Origin: Petrimonas sulfuriphila
GTDB lineage: Bacteria; Bacteroidota; Bacteroidia; Bacteroidales; Dysgonomonadaceae
DNA: 64,000 bases
Reading direction: 5' to 3' (one strand)
Assembly: GCF_051201015.1 (NCBI RefSeq)
Contig: NZ_JBPEHI010000003.1
Of this stretch, positions 44,322 through 54,141 are shown piece after piece. Under the pieces are notes generated by a model. It worked only from the letters and a program-made list of their open reading frames with translations, ran no database searches and was not told the DNA's origin. The position numbers and the translations under genes are program-made. The first letter of the stretch is position 1; the number at the start of each line of letters is the position of its first letter.

Positions 44322-47300
44322 ATGTTAAACAAGATAATTCGGTTTAGTGTCAGGCACAAGCTGATAATCATACTTTTCACAATTACGATTATTGGTTTCG
44401 GAATATTTGCATTAGCCAATCTTTCCGTAGGCGCGGTTCCTGACATTACCAACAATCAGGTACAGGTAATTACCACATCAGCCAACCTTGCGACGCAAGA
44501 TGTGGAGCAATACATCACTATGCCTGTGGAGTTAGCCATGGCAAACCTGCCGGGTGTGAAGGAGATACGTTCCGTATCGAAATTTGGATTATCGGTAGTC
44601 ACCATTGTTTTCGATGAAAAGTTAGGTACTTACCTACCGAGACAACTGATTGCCGAAAAAATATCGGAAGCGTCTGAAAATATTCCCCAGGGCTTTGGTA
44701 CACCTGTTATGGGGCCGGTTACTACTGGCCTGGGCGAGATTTACCAATACATTCTCGATGAAAAACCGGGTTATGAAAACCGTTATTCCATAACCGACCT
44801 GCGGACCATTCAGGACTGGATTGTGAAAAGACAACTGTCGGGAATTCCCGGAGTAGTGGAAGTGAATACATGGGGAGGATTTCTCAAACAATACGAGATT
44901 GCCGTTAATCCGGAGTTGATACGTAGTCAGGGAATTACGTTGATGGAGGTCTTTGATGCCATCGATAAGAACAACAACATAACCGGCGGCTCATACATCG
45001 AAAAAAACAACCAAAGTTATTTTATACGTGGCGATGGAGCTATAAAATCGCTGGAAGACATCCGGAGTATTGTGGTGAAGAACAGAAACGGAATACCGGT
45101 ACTGATCGGCGATATTGCCGTAGTGCAGTTCGGACATGCGAACCGTTTTGGAGCCATTACTGCCAACGGCGAGGGCGAAAAGGTTATGGGCCAGATTATG
45201 ATGCTCAAAAACGCCGATTCAAAAAAAGTAATTAAAGCTGTACACAAAAGGGTGGCAGAAGTACAAGAAACTCTTCCGGAAGGGATTTTTATCAATCCCA
45301 TTGTTGATCGGAGCGAGCTTATCGGACGCACTACGATGACCGTCTTCGAAAACCTGTTGTTCGGATGCGTTATTGTAATCCTGGTGGTTTTGCTTATCCT
45401 GGGAAACCTTCGTACTGCGATGATTATCGCCTCCATCATCCCCTTGTCGTTACTTTTTACGTTGTCGTTGATGTACATTTTCGGTATTGATGCTAACCTG
45501 ATGAGCCTGGGCGCACTCGACTTCGGGATTATTATTGACGGTGGGGTGATCATAGCCGAGTTTATTGCGCTTAGTCTCAATAACCACTATGATGATGCAA
45601 ATAGGCTGCACGGGCAGGAAAGAAAAGACTACATCGATGAGATTACGATCAATGGCGCATCCAAAATGATGAACTCCGCTATTTTCGGACAAATCATTAT
45701 CCTGATTGTTTTTGTGCCGATTATTTCGTTAACGGGAGTGGAAGGAAAAATGTTCCGTCCGATGGCACTCACGTTTTGTTTTGCCGTTATTGGGGCTTCT
45801 CTATTGGGGATGACATGGCTGCCTGTGGCATCAGCCCTGTTTATGAAACCGGGGAAAAACGGAGAAAAGAATGTCTCCCGGGTAATGCGGCTGGCTTACA
45901 AAACATACAGACCGTCCATTGAATGGGCGTGTGGACATAAAAGGATGATCGTTATCGGTGCTTTGGTTATGCTGACGGTTGCCTTGCTTCTTTTTGGTAA
46001 GCTTGGGGCAGAATTTACGCCTACGCTTGATGAAGGTGACTTTGTGATTCAGCCGGTGCTGAAAACAGGGACGTCATTGAGGAAAACCATCGAGATGACT
46101 ACGCAAATGGAGGCGATCTTAAAAAAGGACTTTGTGGAAGTCGACCAGGTGGTGAGCCGTATAGGTGCTGCAGAGGTTCCCACCGATCCGATGTCGATGG
46201 AAGAGATTGACATGATCATCAAGCTCCGTCCGAAGAAAGAGTGGAAGAACGCCGGGAGTAAAGAAGAGCTTGCCGATAAGTTTAAAGAGGCCCTTTCGGT
46301 TTTTCCGGGTATCGAATACGAGTTTACACAACCCATAGAGATGAGATTCAATGAGTTGGTTACTGGAGTGCGCTCAGATATTGCTGTGAAAATTTTCGGT
46401 GAAGATTTGGATTACCTGGCGGAAAAGGCCGTGGAGATTGCAGCACAGGCCCGTATGGTAGAAGGAGCTGCCGATGTTATTGTTGAGAAAACGGTAGGCT
46501 TACCACAAATGAGGGTAACGTACAATCGCGAAAAACTGGCGTACTACGGCGTTTCCATAGAATCGCTCAACCAATACCTGTCGATGGCTTTCGGCGGACA
46601 AATTTCGGGGACGGTTTTCGAGCGGGAGCGCAGATTTGATCTGGTTGTTCGTTTTTTGGAAGATTTCCGCCAGGATATTGATAACATAAGGCAGATGTAT
46701 GTGAATCTTCCCGATGGAAACCAGATACGGTTAAGTGAGTTGGCTCAAATTGAATACTCTTCCGGTCCAGCAAAAATTTCGCGTGACAATACCCGGCGGC
46801 GGGTGGTGGTGAGTGTGAATGTGCGAAACCGTGACTTGCAATCGGTGGTGCAGGATATTCAGCAAAAAGTGCAGGAGAACGTAGATTTGCAATCGGGGTA
46901 TTATGTGGTTTATGGAGGCCAGTATCAGAACCTTAAGAATGCATCTACCCGGTTGATGATTATTGTGCCTATCGCCCTTGCACTTATATTTTTATTGTTG
47001 AACTTCGCTTTCAATTCGTTGAAAGAAACGATAATAATCTTTTCAGCCATTCCGCTTTCTATTGTCGGAGGTATACTCCTGCTCTGGTTAAGGGGAATGC
47101 CGTTCAGCATCTCGGCCGGGGTAGGGTTTATTGCGTTGTTTGGTGTGGCTGTGCTGAACGGAATTGTTTTAATTGAACACTTTAAAGAGTTGCGCCATAA
47201 AAACGGAGGAATGAAAATGCACGACATTATTGTACAAGGCTCTGTCGACAGGCTTCGACCCGTTGTTCTTACAGCGGCTTCTGCTGCGATGGGATTCCTG

Positions 47301-48674
47301 CCTATGGCTATTTCCACATCGGCAGGAGCGGAAGTTCAACGCCCGCTGGCCACGGTTGTTATTGGTGGGTTAGCTACTTCCACTTTCCTTACGATGATTG
47401 TCTTGCCGCTGCTTTACGGATATTTTATGAATGACGAGCGCAGAGGGAGAAAAAACCGTTCAAGGAAAAGAAATGTGACGAAAGCGAAGTTTTGGCTTGT
47501 CCCGGTTTTGATGACAGTTTCTGTTACAGCTTTTCCCCAATCGAGTGAACTTTCGCTGGAGGAAGCCATCGCAACCGGAATAGCCAACAACCGGCAACTG
47601 AAAACTTTCGAATTGCAGGTACAGCGGAGCAAGGCGTTTGTCCCCACAGCTTTGAATATAGGGAAAACCGGGGTGTATTACGGCAGGGATGCCAATAACA
47701 TTGCCGAAAACAATCATCCGCTATATGTGGTCGGGGTATCGCAGGAAATAAATTTCCCTACCGTTTATGCCGCGCAATACAAGGCCAACCGGGCAGGGGT
47801 TTCGGTTTCACAAGCAGCTTATGAACTTGAACGACAAAGGCTCAGTAAGAACATAACGCAAGCGTATTATCAAGTGATATATCTGCAAAACAAACAACAA
47901 CAGTATCGTTTTATCGCCGATATTTACCGCAAGTTTTCACGATCGGCTGATGCGCAATACAAGCAAGGTGAAATTGCGTACCTGGAAAAACTGAATGCAA
48001 CTGCTAAACAACAACAGGTTGATATTCAGCAAAAACAAATTGATGCCGACCTGCAGATCGCTTACCGGCAGTTAAGCTTGTTTTTACAGCCCAAAGAAGA
48101 TATCCGGGTTCCACTTCAGGAACTGGAGCCGGTTTTGTTGAACAAGGACATCCAGAACAATGCCGGGCTCAAACTGGCCAATGAACAACTCAGCTACGAG
48201 CGTGCCTTACTGGATGTTGAGAGAAATTTGTGGCTGCCCGATATTAGCGTCGAGGTTTTTAACGGAACGAACCGGTTCGCAAACGCGAAAAGTTATTGGG
48301 GCTGGCAGGTTGGAATTTCTGTCCCGCTGTTCTTTGGAGAACAGAAAGCCAGGGTCGCTTCGCAAAAACACAGCGTTATGATGGCCGGTTACTCCAGGCA
48401 GCAGTATGAGGTGCGGTACAACTCTACGTATGAACAACTGCGCAACGAACTCGAAAAATACCGTCAGAATATTGATTACTACCAAACGTCGGGAAAGCAG
48501 ATCAGTGATGAACTGATTAAATTTGCCACGTCAAGTTACGAAATAGGGGAGATTGACTTCTTCCGTTATATACAGAGCCTGGAAAATGCTACGCAATTGA
48601 GGTTGGATTATTTAGACAACCTGGCGAAATACAACCAGACGGTAATTGCGCTCAATTACTTGATAGTTGAGTGA
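44322..48674 (+). CDS. CusA/CzcA-type heavy-metal RND pump fused to a TolC-like outer-membrane factor
   Basis: A 1450-residue fusion. Residues 1 to about 1045 are a complete heavy-metal-efflux RND transporter, beginning MLNKIIRFSVRHKLIIIL, with the TM4 hallmark GALDFGIIIDGGVIIAE (about 397-414) used in proton relay, and twelve predicted membrane helices. After a basic linker comes a signal-peptide-like stretch (about 1056-1072, LVPVLMTVSVTAFPQ), then a TolC-family domain to the C-terminus (LSLEEAIATGIANNRQLKTF, with the second helical hairpin DFFRYIQSLENATQLRLDYL). So pump and outer-membrane channel are translated as one chain, which would need cleavage after the internal signal to reach the outer membrane. 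This fusion is known in other Bacteroidetes. The adaptor gene follows 50 bp downstream. The metal is not decidable here (Cu/Ag, Zn, Co or Cd are options). Confidence 0.92.
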   Translation: MLNKIIRFSVRHKLIIILFTITIIGFGIFALANLSVGAVPDITNNQVQVITTSANLATQDVEQYITMPVELAMANLPGVKEIRSVSKFGLSVVTIVFDEKLGTYLPRQLIAEKISEASENIPQGFGTPVMGPVTTGLGEIYQYILDEKPGYENRYSITDLRTIQDWIVKRQLSGIPGVVEVNTWGGFLKQYEIAVNPELIRSQGITLMEVFDAIDKNNNITGGSYIEKNNQSYFIRGDGAIKSLEDIRSIVVKNRNGIPVLIGDIAVVQFGHANRFGAITANGEGEKVMGQIMMLKNADSKKVIKAVHKRVAEVQETLPEGIFINPIVDRSELIGRTTMTVFENLLFGCVIVILVVLLILGNLRTAMIIASIIPLSLLFTLSLMYIFGIDANLMSLGALDFGIIIDGGVIIAEFIALSLNNHYDDANRLHGQERKDYIDEITINGASKMMNSAIFGQIIILIVFVPIISLTGVEGKMFRPMALTFCFAVIGASLLGMTWLPVASALFMKPGKNGEKNVSRVMRLAYKTYRPSIEWACGHKRMIVIGALVMLTVALLLFGKLGAEFTPTLDEGDFVIQPVLKTGTSLRKTIEMTTQMEAILKKDFVEVDQVVSRIGAAEVPTDPMSMEEIDMIIKLRPKKEWKNAGSKEELADKFKEALSVFPGIEYEFTQPIEMRFNELVTGVRSDIAVKIFGEDLDYLAEKAVEIAAQARMVEGAADVIVEKTVGLPQMRVTYNREKLAYYGVSIESLNQYLSMAFGGQISGTVFERERRFDLVVRFLEDFRQDIDNIRQMYVNLPDGNQIRLSELAQIEYSSGPAKISRDNTRRRVVVSVNVRNRDLQSVVQDIQQKVQENVDLQSGYYVVYGGQYQNLKNASTRLMIIVPIALALIFLLLNFAFNSLKETIIIFSAIPLSIVGGILLLWLRGMPFSISAGVGFIALFGVAVLNGIVLIEHFKELRHKNGGMKMHDIIVQGSVDRLRPVVLTAASAAMGFLPMAISTSAGAEVQRPLATVVIGGLATSTFLTMIVLPLLYGYFMNDERRGRKNRSRKRNVTKAKFWLVPVLMTVSVTAFPQSSELSLEEAIATGIANNRQLKTFELQVQRSKAFVPTALNIGKTGVYYGRDANNIAENNHPLYVVGVSQEINFPTVYAAQYKANRAGVSVSQAAYELERQRLSKNITQAYYQVIYLQNKQQQYRFIADIYRKFSRSADAQYKQGEIAYLEKLNATAKQQQVDIQQKQIDADLQIAYRQLSLFLQPKEDIRVPLQELEPVLLNKDIQNNAGLKLANEQLSYERALLDVERNLWLPDISVEVFNGTNRFANAKSYWGWQVGISVPLFFGEQKARVASQKHSVMMAGYSRQQYEVRYNSTYEQLRNELEKYRQNIDYYQTSGKQISDELIKFATSSYEIGEIDFFRYIQSLENATQLRLDYLDNLAKYNQTVIALNYLIVE

Positions 48675-48723
48675 ACCGGCGGATAAAGGGCAAGAGGTAA
48701 GAAAAACGTAAAAAGACAGCAAG

Positions 48724-49857
48724 ATGCGATTTTATAAACATTTCTTTTGGGGAGTTTTGGTTTCCGTAGCTCTTTTGGGTTGCGGTAACAAAAAGTCGGG
48801 TAGCGAAGCCGGAGATTCTACCGGAGATTCTGCGTTGGTAGCAATTTCCAACCGCCAGTTTGAAGCGATGCAAATGGAATTTGGTGAATTGCAGGAAGCG
48901 CAATTCCACGAAAGTGTGAAGGTGAACGGGCATGTCATCTCATCGGTAAGAGGGCAGGCCCAGGTTACTAGCCGAATTCCGGGGACGATAAGGATTATTT
49001 CCCGTGAGTTGGGTGATTTTGTCTCTGCGGGAAGTGTGCTTTGCACTGTCGAAAGTAACGATTTTATTGTGCTGCAGCAGGATTTTGCTACGGTAAGCAA
49101 TCAGTTCAACGAAGCAAAAAAGGCTTACGAACGATTGCAAACGCTTTATAGGGACAGCATCGCAGCCCGTAAAGATTTCATCGCTGCCGAAAGTGCTTAC
49201 AACAGTTTGTTGGCACAATACAACGGGATGAAACATCGGTTGAGTCTGCTTAACGTAGATCCGGCGCAAATAGAAAAAGGGGATTTTTATCGGATACTCG
49301 AAGTCCGTTCGCCTATTGACGGATATATTACGCAGGTCAACAGTATGATCGGAGAATACGTTACGCCTGAAAAAATGCTGATGACCATTGTCAATGCCAA
49401 TCAGTTCTATCTTCAACTGGATGTATACGAGAAGGATATCGCACAATTGGCTGTCGGTCAAAATATCCGGTTTTATAACTCCAGTAATCCGTCCGAGAAG
49501 TTCAGTGCGAAACTGACCAGAACAGGGAAATCTATCGATCCGGAAAAGAAAACCATTGTGTGTACTGCGCAAATAGAATCGATTAACAGCGGTTTTGTAA
49601 ACAACATGTATGTTGAGGCAGAGGTGAGTGTGAAAGAATATACGGCAAAAGGGATTCCCGGGGATGCCCTTGAAGCGTTGGCGGACGGAACGTACCGGAT
49701 TTATTTGCTTGAAAAGAAATCGGGAGATAATATATACCTTAAATCCGTCTCCGTCACCACTGGGTTGACATCCAACAACATGGTGGAGATAAAAACGCCG
49801 CTTCCCACACAACAGGTTTTAGTAAAAGGAGTATATAACCTTCCGGCAACGGAATAG
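48724..49857 (+). CDS. RND efflux periplasmic adaptor, CusB/CzcB-like lipoprotein
   Basis: A 377-residue membrane-fusion protein that links the inner-membrane pump to the outer-membrane channel. The N-terminus has a lipobox ALLGCG (Cys20). The lipoyl-like half-motifs are VTSRIPGTIRIISRELGDFV and RSPIDGYITQVN, flanking an alpha-helical hairpin (about 115-175), with a beta-barrel domain after it. No extended His/Met metal-binding N-terminus is seen. It is cotranscribed with the upstream fusion pump. Confidence 0.93.
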   Translation: MRFYKHFFWGVLVSVALLGCGNKKSGSEAGDSTGDSALVAISNRQFEAMQMEFGELQEAQFHESVKVNGHVISSVRGQAQVTSRIPGTIRIISRELGDFVSAGSVLCTVESNDFIVLQQDFATVSNQFNEAKKAYERLQTLYRDSIAARKDFIAAESAYNSLLAQYNGMKHRLSLLNVDPAQIEKGDFYRILEVRSPIDGYITQVNSMIGEYVTPEKMLMTIVNANQFYLQLDVYEKDIAQLAVGQNIRFYNSSNPSEKFSAKLTRTGKSIDPEKKTIVCTAQIESINSGFVNNMYVEAEVSVKEYTAKGIPGDALEALADGTYRIYLLEKKSGDNIYLKSVSVTTGLTSNNMVEIKTPLPTQQVLVKGVYNLPATE

Positions 49858-49918
49858 TCCCCACGGTTTTTACACAATATTTCCGTCAAAAACGAGTTAT
49901 TAAGGAAAACAACCGGAT

Positions 49919-51898
49919 TTGGAACTAACTCGAAAAATATACCCTTTATGCCTCTTGGGGGTGCTATTACTGGTTTCGTGCCGCTCGGCAAAACTGAGCG
50001 ATGCCCGTGCACAATACATTCGGGGAGAGTATTTTGTGGCTTCTGAAACCTATCGGAAAGTGTACAGGAACATTAAGCCTGATCAGCATCCGCTGCGCGG
50101 AGTGGTAGCTTACGAAATGGCGGAGGCCTATCGCCGAATGAATGTTGCTTCCCGTTCGGCTAACGCGTATGCCAATGCCATCCGGTACAAGTATCCCGAT
50201 ACGCTGGTTTATTTGCGGTATGCGCAAATGTTGCACAAAGAAGGAAGATACCTACAGGCACAAAAGGCTTACGAAGATTTTCTGGCTCTGGATCCGGTAA
50301 ATTTATTGGGAATAAGTGGATTGCAGGGGGTGAAGGATGCGGTGGAGAAAAAGAAAGCGCCGTCGCGTTATGTAGTAAAACGGATGGACCTGTTCAACTC
50401 GAACCGCGGAGAGTTCAGTCCGGCGTTTGCTAAAGACGATGCCGTGCTTTATATCACCTCTTCGCGCGAGGATGCTCGGGGTGATTCGATCAGTAACATC
50501 ACGGGGATGAAGAACAACGATATTTTCATTGTCACCAGAAACGATAAGGGCGGCTGGATGAAGCCGGAGATTTTGGAGTCGGAAATCAATACCCGGTTCG
50601 ATGAAGGGACACCCTCGGTTTCCGCAGATGGCAATTACCTTTTCTATACCTTCTCTCCCGTTTATTCTCACCGGGCAACCACTCCCAAGATATACTGTTC
50701 ACGACGCGGTAGCGGAAGCTGGAATGCCGGACAGGAATTGACTGTATCTGCCGGCGACACGCTTTCGGTTTTCGCACATCCTTCCGTTTCTCCGTCGGGC
50801 GATTATCTCTATTTTGTTTCCGACATGCCTGGAGGATATGGCGGAAAAGATATCTGGCGGGCCAGGATGGATGGCCTCATCGTTCTATTTACGGAAAACC
50901 TGGGTCCGGAGGTAAACACGCCGGGCGATGAAATGTTTCCGTACATTAAAAACGACACGACGTTGTACTTCTCGTCTGACGGACACCCGGGGATGGGAGG
51001 ACTGGACTTGTATGAAGCCAGCTTGCACGGCAGCACCAATCGGTGGAGGGTCCAGCACATGGATTTTCCCCTTAATTCGTCGATGGACGATTTTGGCATC
51101 ACTTTCGAGAAAGGGAAACTCCGCGGGTTTTTCAGTTCAAACCGTAACGATGCACGCGGGCACGACCATATCTATTCGTTCGAATGCCCGGATGTCGAGA
51201 TATTTGTGGAGGGTCTAGCCGTGGATACGGAAGACAACTTCATTCCCAACGTTAAAGTGTCGGTTGTTGGCGATAACGGTTTCCGGCACGAATACATTAC
51301 CGGACAAGACGGAACCTACCGTTTCCGTGCGGACAAGGGTGTGAATTATCTTTTTATGGCCCGTGCAGAGGGATTCCTGAATAGGAAGAAAACGCTGAGT
51401 ACATTCGTTGAGGAAAAAGATACGGTTTATTTCGTGGATTTTGAAATGATTCCTTACAACAGGCCTGTTATCCTCGAAAATATATTCTTCGATTTTGATA
51501 AAGCGGAGTTGCGTCCCGAGTCAAAAAAAGAACTGGACGGACTTATAGGATTGTTAAATGACAATCCGTCAGTAACCATCGAACTTTCCGCGCATACCGA
51601 CAGGAAAGGGGCCGAAGGATACAATCAGGACCTTTCGTTACGCCGCGCACAATCAGTGGTACGGTACCTTATCGGCAAGGGAGTGGATGAGCGGCGATTA
51701 TCGGCGGCAGGTTTTGGGAAAACACAACCTAAAACGGTTTCTGCAACCATCGCGGAAAAATACGGTTTCCTGAAAGAAGGGGATAGGCTGGATGAGGCAT
51801 TTATCGAAAAGCTGGCACCCGAGCAACAGGAGATTACAGACCAGATTAACCGGCGGACAGAATTTAGAGTGACCGGCTCATCCTTTGGATTATTTTGA
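49919..51898 (+). CDS. PorE-like OmpA-family lipoprotein (TPR, PD40 propeller, CRD, OmpA)
   Basis: A 659-residue lipoprotein with four modules in the order known for PorE of the P. gingivalis type IX secretion system: a TPR region (about 30-130, YLRYAQMLHKEGRYLQAQKAYEDF region), a PD40 beta-propeller (about 155-415, FSPAFAKDDAVLYITSSRED), a carboxypeptidase-regulatory-like domain (about 420-510) and an OmpA peptidoglycan-binding domain (about 515-659, IFFDFDKAELRPES and ELSAHTDRKG). The lipobox VSC places Cys21 as the lipid anchor. PorE tethers the secretion machinery to peptidoglycan. The start is TTG at 49919, since no ATG/GTG in frame precedes the signal; AAGGA lies about 13 nt upstream. 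Paralogues with the same layout exist in Bacteroidetes, so PorE identity is likely but not certain. A DUF4835/PorD gene 1.3 kb away supports it. Confidence 0.78.
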   Translation: MELTRKIYPLCLLGVLLLVSCRSAKLSDARAQYIRGEYFVASETYRKVYRNIKPDQHPLRGVVAYEMAEAYRRMNVASRSANAYANAIRYKYPDTLVYLRYAQMLHKEGRYLQAQKAYEDFLALDPVNLLGISGLQGVKDAVEKKKAPSRYVVKRMDLFNSNRGEFSPAFAKDDAVLYITSSREDARGDSISNITGMKNNDIFIVTRNDKGGWMKPEILESEINTRFDEGTPSVSADGNYLFYTFSPVYSHRATTPKIYCSRRGSGSWNAGQELTVSAGDTLSVFAHPSVSPSGDYLYFVSDMPGGYGGKDIWRARMDGLIVLFTENLGPEVNTPGDEMFPYIKNDTTLYFSSDGHPGMGGLDLYEASLHGSTNRWRVQHMDFPLNSSMDDFGITFEKGKLRGFFSSNRNDARGHDHIYSFECPDVEIFVEGLAVDTEDNFIPNVKVSVVGDNGFRHEYITGQDGTYRFRADKGVNYLFMARAEGFLNRKKTLSTFVEEKDTVYFVDFEMIPYNRPVILENIFFDFDKAELRPESKKELDGLIGLLNDNPSVTIELSAHTDRKGAEGYNQDLSLRRAQSVVRYLIGKGVDERRLSAAGFGKTQPKTVSATIAEKYGFLKEGDRLDEAFIEKLAPEQQEITDQINRRTEFRVTGSSFGLF

Positions 51899-51946
51899 TC
51901 GTTGTATTTTCGTGTGAAGGAGCACTAATAAAGGCGCATTTTTTGC

Positions 51947-51954
51947 TATATTTG
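51947..51954 (+). promoter_or_regulatory. -7 box for the DnaJ/CbpM genes
   Basis: TATATTTG matches TAnnTTTG, 19 nt before the ATG at 51974. No clear -33 element. Confidence 0.5.
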
Positions 51955-51973
51955 TATCATAATAATTTAAAAA

Positions 51974-52897
51974 ATGGCATATATTGATTACTACAATATT
52001 TTGGGCGTAAGTAAAAATGCGTCGGCCGATGACATTAAAAAAGCCTACCGGCAAAAGGCGCGTAAGCTGCATCCGGATTTGAATCCAAACGATAAGGAGG
52101 CGCATAGGAAATTTCAGCAACTCAACGAAGCGAACGAAGTGTTGAGCGACCCTGAAAAACGGGCAAAATACGATAAATACGGAGAAAACTGGAAACACGG
52201 CGAGGAATACGAAAAAGCGCAGCAGCAATATCAACAGCAACAGCATCAATGGGGTGGACAACAGGGGGAGCAAACTTTCTACACCGAAGGTGATTTTTCG
52301 GATACCGATTTTTCTGAGTTTTTTCATTCGATGTTTGGCGGTGGTTTTACACAAAGGGGAACCAGGCGTACGAATAGAAAGTACAAGGGGGGAGACTATC
52401 AGGCAGAGTTGCGGTTATCGCTCCGCCAAGCCATGTATACCCATCAGCAAACGCTTAACCTTGACGGGAAAAATATACGTATAACTATTCCTGCAGGGGT
52501 TACAGATGGACAAAAGATAAAGCTTGCCGGATACGGCCAGCCGGGAGTAAACGGCGGGCCTAACGGAGATTTATACATTACGTTCGTTATTGAAGACGAC
52601 CCGGAATTCAAGCGGCTTGGCAACGATCTATACACGTCGGTTCATGTTGGGTTATACACGGCCGTTCTCGGTGGAGAAATGACCGTAAATACGCTTGACG
52701 GACAGGTGAAAATGAAAGTAAAGCCTGGCACACAGCCTGAAGCGAAGGTTCGCTTGAAAGGCAAAGGTTTTCCGGTATATAAAAAAGATGATCAGTTCGG
52801 CGACCTTATCGTGACAATGAAAGTAGAGATACCCAAAAACCTCTCGTCAAAAGAGCAGGAGTTGTTTGTCGAATTATCTAAACAGAACCAACGATGA
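51974..52897 (+). CDS. cbpA: CbpA-like DnaJ co-chaperone
   Basis: A 307-residue J-domain protein. The J domain (about 3-70) has the HPD tripeptide in KLHPDLNPND. A Gln-rich linker (about 83-100) and a Gly/Phe-rich region follow, and then the C-terminal DnaJ substrate-binding domains, without the CxxCxGxG zinc finger of true DnaJ, so it is of the CbpA type. It stimulates DnaK ATPase. The stop overlaps the next ATG by 4 bp, and the next gene encodes its modulator. Confidence 0.93.
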   Translation: MAYIDYYNILGVSKNASADDIKKAYRQKARKLHPDLNPNDKEAHRKFQQLNEANEVLSDPEKRAKYDKYGENWKHGEEYEKAQQQYQQQQHQWGGQQGEQTFYTEGDFSDTDFSEFFHSMFGGGFTQRGTRRTNRKYKGGDYQAELRLSLRQAMYTHQQTLNLDGKNIRITIPAGVTDGQKIKLAGYGQPGVNGGPNGDLYITFVIEDDPEFKRLGNDLYTSVHVGLYTAVLGGEMTVNTLDGQVKMKVKPGTQPEAKVRLKGKGFPVYKKDDQFGDLIVTMKVEIPKNLSSKEQELFVELSKQNQR

Positions 52898-53187
52898 ACG
52901 AAAAAAGAATTTTATACAGCGAATGCATCCGTATTTATGAAGTAGAAGGATCGTTTCTCGATTCACTGGGCGAACTGGGGTTAATTCGCTTGTTGGATTC
53001 CGGTGACTCCCGGTTTGTGGAATACGACGAGTTGGAAGAACTGGAACAATTTGTCCGCTGGCACAATGAGATGGATATTAACGCGGAAGGTATTGAGGCG
53101 CTGTATTATATGCTTGTACGGGTGAAATTGCTTCAAGATGAAATAGATAGTTTGCGGAACGAATTGCAGTTTTACCGTTCGATGTAA
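52894..53187 (+). CDS. cbpM: CbpM-like chaperone modulator (MerR-like fold)
   Basis: A 97-residue protein with an N-terminal MerR-like winged helix (about 1-55, IYEVEGSFLDSLGELGLIRLLD) and a C-terminal coiled coil (about 62-97, LVRVKLLQDEIDSLRNELQF). CbpM binds the J domain of CbpA and blocks its action on DnaK. The ATGA overlap with the J-protein gene indicates translational coupling. Assigned from size, fold pattern and this conserved pairing. Confidence 0.88.
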   Translation: MNEKRILYSECIRIYEVEGSFLDSLGELGLIRLLDSGDSRFVEYDELEELEQFVRWHNEMDINAEGIEALYYMLVRVKLLQDEIDSLRNELQFYRSM

Positions 53188-53231
53188 TTGAAATAATATC
53201 AAAAAAAGGAGCCACCGTCAGGCATAAGTTT

Positions 53232-54134
53232 ATGAAGAATGCCGTTTTTTCTGTTATTTTCTGGTTTATAGCTGTTGGTTGTACGATGGCCCAGAATCTC
53301 AATGCCACTGTCTCTGTCAACAGTTCCCGGATACAGGGTAACCGGCAGTTGTTTAATACACTCGAAGAGCAGTTGAGGATATTTATAAACGATGGAAAAT
53401 GGACGGATACGCATCCTCCGGCACATGGAAAGATTGATTGTTCGTTTATCCTCGTCGTCAATGAGATGTCATCTCCTTCGTCGTTTAAGGGAGAGTTGCA
53501 GGTTCAGGCACGAAGGCCTGTTCCCGGTGCATCATACAAGACGCCGTTACTGAATTATCGTGAGCCTTCCTTTTTGTTCGATTACATGGAATATCAGTCG
53601 TTGGAGTTCAATCCCGACAATATTCCCAACAACCTGGTTGCCACCATCGCCTTTTATGTCTACCTTATTCTCGGACTCGATTATGATTCGACGTCGCCTC
53701 TGGGAGGCACGGATTGTTTCCGCCAGATGCAAATTATCGCCAGCAACGTTCAATCCAACAACTGGAGCGGATGGGAAGCATTTGGAAGTGAACGGAGCAA
53801 GTATGCCATTGCTGTTGCTTTCAACGAACCCGTATTTGAAGATTACCGGCGGATGTGGTATGATTACCACCGGGCAGGATTGGATGAAATGGCGGCAAAC
53901 CGTGAAAAAGGTCGTCAAAAAGTTGTAACTTCGCTGCCCGTAATCTCTTCGATATATGACCGCCGTTCCAACTCTGTTTTGGTAACGCTTTTTGGCAATG
54001 CCAAACTGGACGAGCTGGTAAATGTCGTTACTGACATGCCGGTGCATGAAAAGCGAGCGGCGTATGAAACGCTCCGGAATATTTATCCGACGCAGACAGC
54101 CGCTTTGGAAAGATTACAACGAACAAACCGCTAG
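53232..54134 (+). CDS. porD: PorD/DUF4835 family secreted protein (type IX secretion-associated)
   Basis: A 300-residue protein with a signal peptide (about 1-21, GCTMAQ). It matches DUF4835, annotated as PorD in type IX secretion. Landmarks are LNATVSVNSSRIQGNRQLFNTLEE at the start of the mature part, SLEFNPDNIPNNLVATIAFYVYLILGLDYDS near residue 135, and YDRRSNSVLVTLFGNAKLDEL near 245. The role of PorD in secretion is not well defined. Its position directly ahead of recN is conserved in Bacteroidetes; the recN ATG begins 8 bp after its stop. Confidence 0.85.
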   Translation: MKNAVFSVIFWFIAVGCTMAQNLNATVSVNSSRIQGNRQLFNTLEEQLRIFINDGKWTDTHPPAHGKIDCSFILVVNEMSSPSSFKGELQVQARRPVPGASYKTPLLNYREPSFLFDYMEYQSLEFNPDNIPNNLVATIAFYVYLILGLDYDSTSPLGGTDCFRQMQIIASNVQSNNWSGWEAFGSERSKYAIAVAFNEPVFEDYRRMWYDYHRAGLDEMAANREKGRQKVVTSLPVISSIYDRRSNSVLVTLFGNAKLDELVNVVTDMPVHEKRAAYETLRNIYPTQTAALERLQRTNR

Positions 54135-54141
54135 GAAATTT

